Positions 9,697-18,492 of a stretch of 64,000 nucleotides of DNA are shown piece by piece (the stretch's first letter is position 1; each line of letters starts with the position of its first letter). Both the position numbers and the translations under genes were made by a program. This DNA comes from Frankineae bacterium MT45. Its GTDB lineage: Bacteria; Actinomycetota; Actinomycetes; Mycobacteriales; Jatrophihabitantaceae. The notes under the pieces were generated by a model, which worked only from the letters and a program-made list of their open reading frames with translations, was not told the DNA's origin and ran no database searches. The stretch lies in contig LT629697.1 in the NCBI GenBank assembly GCA_900100325.1, forward strand, positions 744,001-808,000, given 5' to 3'.

Positions 9697-11463
9697 GTGG
9701 CTGCAGTTGCGCAGCAGAAGCGGCACGGCGGCCCGGGCGAGGCGCCCCCGTCCAGTGCCGGACGTTGGGAGCGCTTCCGCGCCAGCTACCTCGCGCACTC
9801 GCCGGGCATCATCTCCACCGTCGCCATGCTGCTCGGGATCCTGACCCTCCTGGACGCCTTCTGGCCGGACGAGCGCTTCCGGGTCACGTACCTGGTGCGG
9901 ATTCTGCCGGTGCCGGGGAGTGCAGCTGCGACGGCCGTCGTCGCCTGTACCGGGCTGGTGCTGCTGCGGGTTGCTGCGGGCCTGCGTAAGCGCAAACGCC
10001 TGGCGTGGCGGGTCGCGGTGGTGGCGACGGTGGTGCTCACCATCGGCCACCTCCTCAAGGGGCGGCACGTCGGTGAAGTGCTCTTTGTGCTTGTTCTGCT
10101 GGTACTTCTGATCACCGCGCGGTCCCGCTTCACCGCGAAGTCCGATCCGGCGACGCGCTGGGTCGCTGTGAAGATCTTCATCCAGTTCTTCGCGGTGGCG
10201 ATCGTCTACGGCATGGCCCTGCTGTACTTCTACCCGCGCATGGTCGTCGGCGACCCGTCGTTCTGGAAGCGTCTGCAGGAGGTCCTCTACGCGCTCGTCG
10301 GCGTCAACGGGCCGGTGAAGTTGAAGAGCGAGCGCTTCGACGACATCTTCCACTACACGCTCTTCGGTTTCGCACTCCTCACTGTCGTGCTTGTGGTGAT
10401 CCTGGCGCTGCGTCCGTCCGAGCACATCTCCCGTCTCTCCATCGACGACGAAGAGCGGCTGCGAGCACTGCTGGCGAAGCAGGGGTACCGGGACTCGCTG
10501 GGTTACTTCGCGCTGCGGCGGGACAAGTCGGTGATCTGGTCGCCGACGGGGAAGGCCGCCATCACCTACCGCGTGGTGCAAGGGGTGGCGCTGGCCAGTG
10601 GGGATCCGATCGGTGATCCGGAGGCGTGGCCGGGCGCGATCGCGGCGTACCGCGAGATGGTCGAGTCCTACGCCTGGACGCCGGCAGTGGTTGGCTGCAG
10701 TGAACTCGGCGCGATCGTCTTCCGGCGCGAGTACGGCCTCTCGGCTATCGAACTGGGTGACGAGGCGATCGTCGACGTGAGCGAGTTCAGCCTCGAGGGG
10801 CGCGCGATGCGTGGCGTTCGACAGGCATGCACTCGGGTGGCCCGCTCCGGCTACGACGTCCAGGTGCGGCGGGCCAAGGACATCGACCCGGACGAGTTTC
10901 GCGAGCTGCTCGCGGTGGCTGACGCCTGGCGCGGAGCCAAGACGGAGCGCGGGTTCTCCATGGCGCTGTCGCGGCTGGGTGACCCGTCTGACCCGGAGTG
11001 TGTCGTCACGACGGCTCATGCGGACGGGGTTCTGCGGGGCATGCTCAACTTCGCCCCGTGGGGTCAGGACGGGCTCTCGCTGGATCTGATGCGCCGCGAC
11101 CGGACGGCCGACAACGGGCTGAACGAGTACATGATCACGCACCTGATTCAGGCCGGCCAGGAGTTGGGGGTGCGGCGGGTGTCGCTGAACTTCGCAGTCT
11201 TCCGCGACGCGATCGAACGGGGCGAGAAGATCGGCGCCGGCCCGATCATCCGGGCCTGGCGCTCGGTGCTGATGTTCGCGTCTCGCTGGTGGCAGATCGA
11301 GTCGCTCTACCGCTTCAACGTGAAGTTCCGCCCCGACTGGGAGCCCCGCTTTCTCTCGTTCCCGGCCACGCGGGATCTGCCCCGGATCGTGATTGCAGCA
11401 CTGGAGGCCGAAGCGTTCCTCGTGCGTCCGCACTTCCTTGGGCGCCTCTTCGGTCGCTCCTGA
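9697..11463 (+). CDS. MprF/LysX-like membrane protein with DUF2156 aminoacyl-transferase domain
   Basis: A 588-residue protein with about six to seven N-terminal membrane segments (roughly residues 35-235), followed by a cytoplasmic DUF2156 (GNAT-fold) domain. Features of the latter are the start GYRDSLGYFALRRDKS, VVQGVALASGDPIGDPEAW, KTERGFSMALSRLGDP and NEYMITHLIQAG, and C-terminal SLYRFNVKFRPDWEPRF. Homologues transfer lysine or other amino acids from tRNA to phosphatidylglycerol, lowering membrane charge and giving resistance to cationic peptides. The LysRS module present in mycobacterial LysX is absent, so any tRNA substrate would come from the normal synthetase pool. GTG start at 9697. 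The specific amino acid is not predictable. Confidence 0.85.
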   Translation: MAAVAQQKRHGGPGEAPPSSAGRWERFRASYLAHSPGIISTVAMLLGILTLLDAFWPDERFRVTYLVRILPVPGSAAATAVVACTGLVLLRVAAGLRKRKRLAWRVAVVATVVLTIGHLLKGRHVGEVLFVLVLLVLLITARSRFTAKSDPATRWVAVKIFIQFFAVAIVYGMALLYFYPRMVVGDPSFWKRLQEVLYALVGVNGPVKLKSERFDDIFHYTLFGFALLTVVLVVILALRPSEHISRLSIDDEERLRALLAKQGYRDSLGYFALRRDKSVIWSPTGKAAITYRVVQGVALASGDPIGDPEAWPGAIAAYREMVESYAWTPAVVGCSELGAIVFRREYGLSAIELGDEAIVDVSEFSLEGRAMRGVRQACTRVARSGYDVQVRRAKDIDPDEFRELLAVADAWRGAKTERGFSMALSRLGDPSDPECVVTTAHADGVLRGMLNFAPWGQDGLSLDLMRRDRTADNGLNEYMITHLIQAGQELGVRRVSLNFAVFRDAIERGEKIGAGPIIRAWRSVLMFASRWWQIESLYRFNVKFRPDWEPRFLSFPATRDLPRIVIAALEAEAFLVRPHFLGRLFGRS

Positions 11464-11562
11464 TCGAGAGGCGTCGCCCCTGCGTTGGGCGCGGGTCGAA
11501 TCCCTTGGTAAGCTGGCGCGCTGGTAGCCAAAGCAAGGAAAATTCTTGTCTTGGAGGCCACA

Positions 11563-11652
11563 GGAGGCTTCGCCTAGTCCGGTCTATGGCGCCGCACTGC
11601 TAATGCGGTTTGGGTCTCAAGCCCATCCGGGGTTCAAATCCCCGAGCCTCCG
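11563..11652 (+). tRNA. tRNA-Ser (GCT)
   Basis: A 90-base class II tRNA. Acceptor arms GGAGGCT (11563-11569) and AGCCTCC (11645-11651) pair perfectly, with discriminator G at 11652. Anticodon stem CCGCA/TGCGG encloses loop CTGCTAA with anticodon GCT at 11599-11601. It has a long variable arm and a GGTTCAAAT T-loop. CCA is not encoded. It decodes AGC/AGU. Confidence 0.95.
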
Positions 11653-11783
11653 CCCAGTTGTTTGGATGCTGTTCTAGACGTAGAAAGTCCCCCAATCTTC
11701 GCGATTGCGGGACTTCTTCGTTCTATGGGCTTGTCGCGTGCTCGTCTGCGCTGGCGGCTTCCGCGCGTTTGCGGGTGCGGCGC

Positions 11784-12392
11784 TTACTGCGGCTCAGCGG
11801 AGCCGGACGCGCTGGCCGACGCAGCCTTGTAGGTAGTGATCAACCAGCGTCCGGCCGGGTTCTTGACCAGGGTCAGGTTCGCGGTGACGGTGGCCTTGGG
11901 CTCGGTGAGCACGGTGTTGCCGGCCGGGTCGGTGACGGTGTAGCGCGTCCAGGTCGTCAGCGTGCAGGCGACAGTGGCGGTCGGGCCCTTCACGGTTACC
12001 GAGCGGAAAGTCAGGTTCTCGATGCCGGCCCCGAGGATGGTCGGCTGCTGCGCGGCCTCCTTGGAGAGCGTCTCCTCCAGGCTGTCGAGCTCCTGGGCGG
12101 CGGCGGCGCCGGTGAAGAACGACTGGATAGCCGACGTGCTGCTGGCCCGCTGCATGTTGATCTCGTCGGCCGTCGGTCGCACGCCGGCTGGCAGGTGGAG
12201 CGTCTGGTCGACGGTGAGCCCGGTGCGCACGGTGGTGAGAATGGGGTCCTCGGTGGCCTTGTCGACCGCGGACTTCCCGCCGTACTTATGGGTTAGCCAC
12301 GCACCAAGCAGGACGATCAGGAGCACAACCAGGGTTGCTCGATTCGCTGCTCGGCGTGCGGGCCTACTCGATCGTCCCGAAGTGAGGGTCAT
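11784..12392 (-). CDS. membrane-anchored protein with extracytoplasmic NTF2-like domain
   Basis: About 202 residues. A basic N-terminus (RSSRPARRAANR) precedes one hydrophobic helix (TLVVLLIVLLGAWL, about residues 20-34). The remainder is an alpha/beta domain ending in strands TVACTLTTWTRYTV, ATVTANLTLVKN and GRWLITTYKAA, which resembles the SnoaL/NTF2-like fold of Mce-associated proteins. The ATG at 12392 is preferred over an upstream in-frame start that would give 64 low-complexity residues inside the MarR gene. Its start overlaps the MarR stop by 29 bases, so the two genes are almost certainly co-transcribed and translationally coupled. Function unknown. Confidence 0.7.
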   Translation of the reverse strand: MTLTSGRSSRPARRAANRATLVVLLIVLLGAWLTHKYGGKSAVDKATEDPILTTVRTGLTVDQTLHLPAGVRPTADEINMQRASSTSAIQSFFTGAAAAQELDSLEETLSKEAAQQPTILGAGIENLTFRSVTVKGPTATVACTLTTWTRYTVTDPAGNTVLTEPKATVTANLTLVKNPAGRWLITTYKAASASASGSAEPQ

Positions 12393-13062
12393 GACTCGGA
12401 AGATCAGAACTTGGCGGGGGAGTGGGGGCGGCAGCTGTCGCGTTCTCGGCGGCCTCGATCTCAGCCTCCAGCGCGGCGCGATGCGCTGCCCGCTGGGCGT
12501 CGGTCCAGGGCTCGCGTCCGTTGCGCCCGCTGCGGCGGTCGGGCAGCGAAGGGTCGCGGGGGGTGGCGACGACCTCGAAGACACTCTCGTCGAGACCGGT
12601 GATGAACTCGGTGGCCAGCGAGTCGCTGAGGGCGTTCATCGCCTGGGCCAGGGCATGCACCGTGGCCGGTGACATTGAGGGAAGCAGGTAGTCCGAGAGG
12701 CTCTCGCGGAACCGCTGGACCGACTCGATGGCCAGCTGCTCGCCCTGCTCGGTGAGCTGGGCCCGGATCACACGACGGTCGGTGTCGGAGTGCCGGCGGT
12801 CGATGAGGCCGTCACGGGCCATCCGGTCGGCGAGCTTGGTGAAGCCTCCGCCGGTCATCGACAGGGATTTGGCCAGCCGGCTCATGGGCAGACGGTGGTC
12901 CTCGGCGCGGAGAAGAAGCTGCAGAACCTGGAAGGTTGCCGGCGAGACGCCGCTTCGCTCGATGTCGATGAGCATCCGGCGCTGGGCACGCTCAACACTA
13001 TCGACGATGCTGAGCCAGTCGTCGATGAGCTTGTCGTCTTGAGTTACAGCGTTGGCTGTCAT
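12364..13062 (-). CDS. MarR-family transcriptional regulator
   Basis: About 232 residues. The winged-helix domain is evident: QVLQLLLRAEDHRLPMSRLAKSL, SMTGGGFTKLADRMARDGLI and the wing DRRHSDTDRRVIRAQLTEQG. The C-terminal 70 residues are a basic/acidic, proline-rich tail (REPWTDAQRAAHRAALEAEI) that is unusual for MarR proteins and probably disordered or helical. ATG at 13062 is preferred over a TTG at 13107. It is first in a two-gene unit with the membrane-anchored protein, so it probably regulates that operon; the ligand is unknown. Confidence 0.85.
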   Translation of the reverse strand: MTANAVTQDDKLIDDWLSIVDSVERAQRRMLIDIERSGVSPATFQVLQLLLRAEDHRLPMSRLAKSLSMTGGGFTKLADRMARDGLIDRRHSDTDRRVIRAQLTEQGEQLAIESVQRFRESLSDYLLPSMSPATVHALAQAMNALSDSLATEFITGLDESVFEVVATPRDPSLPDRRSGRNGREPWTDAQRAAHRAALEAEIEAAENATAAAPTPPPSSDLPSHDPHFGTIE

Positions 13063-13368
13063 GGCCAGGAACCAAGTGTCCGATCTGCGAAACGTTGTCG
13101 TCGTCAACAGTTGTCAGTGATGGGGGTATCTAAGGTCACTGTAACCGTTTCTGTGCGATCCGCATGCTGAATCGTAACTCTCGGTAGTAACTTGCTCCCG
13201 CGTGTCGTGGTGGGGTGGGCTGGTCGACCGCATTCTGAGAGGTGTACGACGGGTTGGCGTGGGGTGTCCGCTGGCTCAACTGGGGGTGGTCAAAAGGGCT
13301 GGCATCGCCCTGTAGACTCACTCGTCGGTACAGGAGCGCTTCGGCGAACCGGTACCGAACTAGTACCA

Positions 13369-13444
13369 GCGCCCGTAGCTCAACGGATAGAGCACTTGAC
13401 TACGGATCAAGAGGTTACAGGTTCGAATCCTGTCGGGCGCACCA
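13369..13444 (+). tRNA. tRNA-Arg (ACG)
   Basis: A 76-base tRNA with acceptor GCGCCCG/CGGGCGC (13369-13375, 13434-13440), discriminator A and encoded CCA (13442-13444). Anticodon stem CTTGA/TCAAG holds loop CTACGGA with anticodon ACG at 13402-13404, which becomes ICG and reads CGN. The 3' half is read antisense by the end of the serine recombinase gene, so this is the likely chromosomal target of that element. Confidence 0.97.
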
Positions 13445-15188
13445 AAGACGTCTGTTTCAAACCTCCGCACTTTTGACCCATGTGCGGGGGTTTTGTCGTT
13501 CGTGGGCGGCGCACCAAGTGACGACTGGTGTGGTGTTCGGTCGAATCGACCACGGATCGCGAACGATGGTCGGAACTGGACATTTCGCGCTGGCGCGGTT
13601 GAGTGGAGTCGTCGGACGTCTCACAGCCTTCGGCGAGGCCCAGTAGCGTCTTGAACGGCCCTGCGAAGTAGCCTCTTACGCCGTCCTCCTCTATGTACAG
13701 CTTTTCGAAGAAGGCCTGGTTGAGGAGCCGCCTGGTGTGGTCGTTGGCGCGGAGGTAGGCCGCGTGGCAGTTGCTGGCGAAGTCGAGAGCTGTCTTGAGG
13801 TTCCGTTCGATCTCGTCGAAGCGCGTCTTGCTAGCGTCGAGGCGGTTCCCGATAGTTTCGAGCTGGGCTGTGATTCGGTCTTGCTCTGACTTCAGGAGAT
13901 CGAGAGGAATCGCGCTGGCATAGTGGGCTTGGAGCAGTTTGGTCTGCTGGTGAGTCAGGCGCTGCTGTTGGCTGTGAAGTTCTCGCTCCTGTGCCTCTGT
14001 CTCACTGCGTGCTGCGCTGAGGTCGCGGAGGAGTTCGGCTTCGATCTGTGCACGTAGTTCAGGTGCGAGCTGCACCTGGTCGTAGTAGTCCTCGATCAAC
14101 GCCTCGACGACTGAGATGAGCATGGCTTTCCGTGTGCAGGGAGTGCGCTTCTGATGCCGCCCAACGCAAACGAAGTACGGATAGACAGCTCCATGCCGAT
14201 TCTTGGCGTTTGTGATCACCAACCGCGAGCCGCAGTCTCCGCAGTAGACAGACGACTTGAGGTAGTGCAGGTGAACTCGCTGTTTCTCGGCCGCAGCGTG
14301 GGCTTCGAGGACTGACTGCACCTGATTCCATGTTGCAGTATCCACAAGCTGTGGATGGCGCCCTGGATATCGCGCTCCTCGCCAGACGACCTCGCCCTTG
14401 TAATACGGATGAGTCAGGATGCCGTAGAGGTGGCTGGTTCGGACCGGGCGCGCTGGGAATTTCGGCGACGGGCGATTGGTCAGGCCGCGCAGCTCCAGTT
14501 CGTCGGCGAGTCGGACGATTGACCAGTCGCCGGTGGCGTACGCCTCAAATGCCCATCCGATCAGGTCAGCCCGCTCGGGATCGAGGGCTATAGTCCGGGC
14601 TTCGCGTCCGTCGGCGTTGGTAGTGCGCACATTCAGATAGCCGAGAGGCGCTCTTCCGGGTGTGCCGCCGCCCATCGCCTTCTGGTTCATGCCTTTGGTG
14701 ACCTCGGTGGCGAGGTTGCGGGAGTAGAACTCCGCGATGGAGCTCATGATGCCGTGGAGCAGCATGCCGGACGGCGTCTCGTCGATGTTCTCAGTGGCCG
14801 ACACCAGCGTCACATCAGACTGCTGCAGCGCGAGGTTGATCTCGACGTCGTCCATCCGGTTCCGTGCGAGGCGGTCGACCTTGTGCACGATGACATAGCT
14901 GATCTCCGGATGCGCCTTCACGTAGGCCAGCATCTTCTGCAGTTCGGGTCGGGCTGATGATCGTGCCGACTCACCTCGGTCGACGAACTCATCGATGATG
15001 ACGGAACCCAGCGATTCAGCCTTCCGGCGATTAGCCTCTCGCTGGGCCGGGATGGAGAAGCCCTCGGGGTCACCGTCGCGCTCAGCCTGTTCCTTGGTGG
15101 AGACGCGTACATACGAGATTGCGAAGGTTATGGATGTGCTCGACTCGCTTCGCACCGAATTTGATCCGGCGCCGTGTGCCTGGTTCAT
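13407..15188 (-). CDS. large serine recombinase (site-specific integrase)
   Basis: About 593 residues. The resolvase catalytic domain opens AISYVRVSTKEQ with nucleophile Ser at about residue 30, then HKVDRLARNRMDD and SIAEFYSRNLATEV. A recombinase domain follows (HLYGILTHPYYKGEVVWRG), a zinc ribbon (YCGDCGSRLV with later CVGRHQKRTPCTRK), a coiled coil (about 390-470) and the tail. ATG at 15188 has GGAGA about 7 bases upstream, better than an earlier in-frame start. The last residues (VRPTGFEPVTS) are simply the antisense reading of tRNA-Arg, and the stop lies in the tRNA anticodon stem. So the natural C-terminus before integration probably differed. It probably integrates or excises the element abutting tRNA-Arg. 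Confidence 0.92.
   Translation of the reverse strand: MNQAHGAGSNSVRSESSTSITFAISYVRVSTKEQAERDGDPEGFSIPAQREANRRKAESLGSVIIDEFVDRGESARSSARPELQKMLAYVKAHPEISYVIVHKVDRLARNRMDDVEINLALQQSDVTLVSATENIDETPSGMLLHGIMSSIAEFYSRNLATEVTKGMNQKAMGGGTPGRAPLGYLNVRTTNADGREARTIALDPERADLIGWAFEAYATGDWSIVRLADELELRGLTNRPSPKFPARPVRTSHLYGILTHPYYKGEVVWRGARYPGRHPQLVDTATWNQVQSVLEAHAAAEKQRVHLHYLKSSVYCGDCGSRLVITNAKNRHGAVYPYFVCVGRHQKRTPCTRKAMLISVVEALIEDYYDQVQLAPELRAQIEAELLRDLSAARSETEAQERELHSQQQRLTHQQTKLLQAHYASAIPLDLLKSEQDRITAQLETIGNRLDASKTRFDEIERNLKTALDFASNCHAAYLRANDHTRRLLNQAFFEKLYIEEDGVRGYFAGPFKTLLGLAEGCETSDDSTQPRQREMSSSDHRSRSVVDSTEHHTSRHLVRRPRTTKPPHMGQKCGGLKQTSLVRPTGFEPVTS
13459..13494 (+). terminator. terminator after tRNA-Arg
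   Basis: Twelve-base arms (13459-13470 and 13482-13493) with one G-T-compatible mismatch, an 11-base loop, and a TTTT run at 13491-13494. It starts 14 bases past the tRNA CCA. It lies inside the C-terminal coding end of the antisense serine recombinase. Confidence 0.8.
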
Positions 15189-15319
15189 GCTGGATTCTCC
15201 AATGTCTCGTGGTCGAAGCTGGTTCGGCACCCAGCTGTTCCTCAGTCAAAAGTGGTTGGGCTCGCTCCGAACCTGGTGTGTTGAGTCATGGGGACCAGGC
15301 AGGCGCAACAGCCCAAGTT

Positions 15320-18300
15320 TCATTCGGCATCTTCCACTGGACCAAGAAGTTGATCGAGCGATGGCAAGGGCGCCGCCGACCTCAACTTGGTGACGGCGGC
15401 GCGTAGCGACCGAACAGAGGCCAAGTCGTCATGAACCAAGGGCAAGAGGAGATCGTCGCCAGCGCCTGCGATGTCGTCGAGTTCAAACAATCCTGCCTGT
15501 GTCAATCGCATGTAGTCCTCGCGGCGCAGATCTGCCCCTGCCAGGGCAAGGCGTGCCGAGGCCGGCGTGACTCCTAGCTCGAGTTGAATCGGCAGAAGAT
15601 TGACTAGATTCTCGATGTCAACGGTCGGATGGATTTCGGCAATCATGGCGAGAACTGTCCCGATGACGTCATGGGTGCGGGAGGTGACGCCACCGATCGG
15701 GCCGCTCGCGTTTCGGTCGAAGTAGTGCCGCATGACGTACTGTTCGATTTGGCCGAGCGCAACACCGGAAGTCCAGAGCAGACAAGCGATTGCCTTTTTG
15801 GCACGGGCGGCCGCGGCTACCGGCGCAGCGTTTGTCAGTTGATTCATGACAGAATGTGCCGCGCCACGGCTACTAAGGTCGTTGAGGTATGTGTTCAGTT
15901 CCTTCTGAACGCCCTTCTTATTGACGTTCAGTCGAGTGGCATCGAGTTCCTCTGTGATCTGTGCTGTGGCAAGAATAGTCACGGCGTTGAGCTCAGCAGG
16001 CTGAGTCTGCCGAAGAGTGGCGGCGACGCGAACTGCGGAAGTCACGCTGAGCGTGCCAGTCGCCACAACTTGGCCGAGGCTTGAAAGCTTCGTTCGGTCT
16101 TGATCAAGCACCTCAAGCAGGCCAACCTGCTGGAGCTCGGCGATGGCGTCCTGTATCTGCGCCCGAGAGAATGCATCGGCGCCACCGCTTAGCCTCGCCT
16201 GATGCGCAGCGAGACTGTCGGCCAAAATGGCCACGACGCTATCTACGGCTACCGAGTGGTCCGATGAACGCTCTGCAGCGATTGTGACGATCCGAAGCAC
16301 GACCGAGTAGAGATCGACTCCGTCGCCCAGAAGCGTCGAGTGGATGTCCTCTGGAACGCCCGTAATGTAGCGGCTCCAGATGGTGTTTGCCGTGGCACTG
16401 TCCCAGGCCAGGACGATGGCTCGGCCCCGGTCCGTCAGCCCGAGCCGTCCGGCGCGTCCGGCGATGTTCTTGTATTCGGCGACGGTGTACCAACCAACGG
16501 TCCCGCCCCCGATTCGCCGGTTCAGCTCTGGCATGATGACAGTCTCAGCTGGCATGTTGATGCCCTGAGCCAACGTGGTCGTTGCGACGACAACTCGGAT
16601 TTGGCTATCCGGCGCTCGGAAATGCTCTTCAATCACTCGACGTTCATCCCTGCCGAGGTCAGAGATGTGAAAGGCAACGCCTCCAGCCAGCGTCTGTCGT
16701 AGGAGGTCGGTGGACTGCGTGGGGTCTCCGGTCGGAAGCTCTTCGAGGGCTTTCGTCGCAGGCGCGAGTCCGAGTGACTGGGCTAAGTACGCGGCCGCAC
16801 CGCGAGCGGCGCCGCGCTCGCCTCGGATGACGATCACTTGCTGACCGTCGCCAACCAACTTCTGAACAAGAGGTACGAGGAGCGTCTGGGCGCGTGGATC
16901 CCCCCATGGCGAGTTGATTAGTTGCGTAGTGCTTTCGTTGCCATCTGCGTCAATGAAGTGATAGTTCCCCGACCTGTCCAGCACGCCCTCGTCGAGCGGA
17001 ACGGGACGCTCGGCGGTCTTCAGTAAGACGGCATCCAGCCAGCTGTCGAGCCCATTCAGTTCGCCCAACACGGCGGAGAGGGCGATGATCTGCGGTTCGA
17101 CCCCTTCATCCTTGCGGCTCTTGATGAGGGTCAGAAGCAGCTCAAGACCTTGGCCCCTGCTGCGGTCAACGATGGTCTGCACCTCATCGACGACGACGAC
17201 CGACACGATGCGGAGCAGATGTGGCTGGGCAAGAGCGAGACCGGTGAACTTCTCGTATGTCAAGATCGCGATGTCAAATTGGCCGCGCAGAAGCGCACCC
17301 ACTTCGTCATTGTGATCTCCTGTAGCTCGCAGCACTCGAATGCCGGATGGGCCATAAGTTCGATTGAAGCGCTCATACTGCTCGTTGACCAATGCTTTAG
17401 TCGGGAGCAAGAACACCGATCGGCCGCCTACTTGAGTTGCACGCAATGCGGCTAGTTCACCGATCATGGTCTTGCCTGACGATGTGGGAGCCATGACGAG
17501 AACGTTTCGTCCGTCGAGCAGGCCGGCTTGGTTGATGGCGTCTTGCTGCAGCTGGTTGAGGCCGGGCATCGCTGCAGACCAGGTGTCCAGAATGGAAGCC
17601 GGGAGGCCATATGGCGCCAGACTCTGGATATTGCGGGTGGCGGGGGCGGCATGAGCCGATGGGAAGAGTGCGCTGTAGATCGGACCTGGCGCAAACACAG
17701 GCCAGGTCACCTCGCCGTCCCACTGGCCTCGGAGTGTCGGATCCTGCCGTGCCCCGTAGGTGCCCGAGGCGCCCGAGCGCACGCTTTCGATCACGTACTT
17801 GAGAAGATCTAGCAGATTCACGCTCCCACTCGCGGGATCACCGGTCGCGCCGAGCAACGACTGAAGTAGGTAGTACGTGAGATAGCCATGTCCAAGTCGG
17901 GGATCCTCCCACGCTTCCTGATCCGCCGTGGATGCGGTCAGAATGACCCGTCCCTTACCTGTCATCTGCTTCATGAACGCTTCGGTTGACAACGGCAGGC
18001 CACCCTTCGTTCCGCGGGGCAGGTGCGTTGCGTGGAGTACCTTGGCTCCGGCACCGCCGGAGAAGCAACAATCCAACACGATGAGCAGATGCTTCGCGGG
18101 GATGGCCGAGATTAGATCGGTGAACTCGCTGAGCGCCAGAGCAGTCCCGGAGATGTTGTAACGGTCGGTGTCGAAGGTGACAATCTCATGAGAATCGCTG
18201 CCGTGACCAGAAAAGCTTATGACGACGAAGTCGTCGTCGGTGCAAATGTGTGCCAGCGCGTCCAGTTCGTCTCGTAAGCGTCGCGTGGTCGCATCACTAT

Positions 18301-18475
18301 CAGTGATAAGCGTGCAGGCGCCGCCCAGGTTGTCGGAGAACAGTGCATGTAAGGCCGTGGCATCACGAGCTGCTGACGCAAGGTTGCCAATCTCGGGCGA
18401 ATCGTATCGGTCTATTCCTATGAATACGCCCCTAAACCCAGGCGTCGGTCTGGATGAGGTCATTGCATTGTCCAT
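15320..18475 (-). CDS. caspase-like protease fused to Ski2/Hel308-like SF2 helicase
   Basis: About 1051 residues. Residues about 12-255 form a C14 caspase/metacaspase-like domain: GVFIGIDRY opening strand, catalytic His in SFSGHGS (H91) and catalytic Cys in VLDCCFSGG (C137). After a linker, a superfamily-2 helicase begins: motif I APTSSGKT (about 328-335), motif Ia FLLPTKALVNEQYE, motif II VDEVQ (429-432, DEVQ instead of the usual DEVH/DEAH), motif III LSAVLG, and C-terminal TTLAQGINMPAETV with YKNIAGRAGR (motif VI). The Ski2/Hel308-type winged-helix and helical regions follow. Both halves look catalytically intact. ATG at 18475 chosen over a TTG at 18496. The helicase may sense or remodel nucleic acid and license proteolysis; that role is inference. 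Confidence 0.87.
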   Translation of the reverse strand: MDNAMTSSRPTPGFRGVFIGIDRYDSPEIGNLASAARDATALHALFSDNLGGACTLITDSDATTRRLRDELDALAHICTDDDFVVISFSGHGSDSHEIVTFDTDRYNISGTALALSEFTDLISAIPAKHLLIVLDCCFSGGAGAKVLHATHLPRGTKGGLPLSTEAFMKQMTGKGRVILTASTADQEAWEDPRLGHGYLTYYLLQSLLGATGDPASGSVNLLDLLKYVIESVRSGASGTYGARQDPTLRGQWDGEVTWPVFAPGPIYSALFPSAHAAPATRNIQSLAPYGLPASILDTWSAAMPGLNQLQQDAINQAGLLDGRNVLVMAPTSSGKTMIGELAALRATQVGGRSVFLLPTKALVNEQYERFNRTYGPSGIRVLRATGDHNDEVGALLRGQFDIAILTYEKFTGLALAQPHLLRIVSVVVVDEVQTIVDRSRGQGLELLLTLIKSRKDEGVEPQIIALSAVLGELNGLDSWLDAVLLKTAERPVPLDEGVLDRSGNYHFIDADGNESTTQLINSPWGDPRAQTLLVPLVQKLVGDGQQVIVIRGERGAARGAAAYLAQSLGLAPATKALEELPTGDPTQSTDLLRQTLAGGVAFHISDLGRDERRVIEEHFRAPDSQIRVVVATTTLAQGINMPAETVIMPELNRRIGGGTVGWYTVAEYKNIAGRAGRLGLTDRGRAIVLAWDSATANTIWSRYITGVPEDIHSTLLGDGVDLYSVVLRIVTIAAERSSDHSVAVDSVVAILADSLAAHQARLSGGADAFSRAQIQDAIAELQQVGLLEVLDQDRTKLSSLGQVVATGTLSVTSAVRVAATLRQTQPAELNAVTILATAQITEELDATRLNVNKKGVQKELNTYLNDLSSRGAAHSVMNQLTNAAPVAAAARAKKAIACLLWTSGVALGQIEQYVMRHYFDRNASGPIGGVTSRTHDVIGTVLAMIAEIHPTVDIENLVNLLPIQLELGVTPASARLALAGADLRREDYMRLTQAGLFELDDIAGAGDDLLLPLVHDDLASVRSLRAAVTKLRSAAPLPSLDQLLGPVEDAE

Positions 18476-18492
18476 CTCATTCTTAAATGATA

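Noticed and set aside
9421-11433. Minus-strand open frame of 670 codons opposite the TetR and DUF2156 genes
   Set aside because: It spans the antisense of two well-supported plus-strand genes and the space between them; Arg/His-rich with no family features.
13407-13444. VRPTGFEPVTS as a conserved protein motif of the recombinase
   Set aside because: It is the antisense translation of tRNA-Arg, a known artefact at tRNA-integrated elements.
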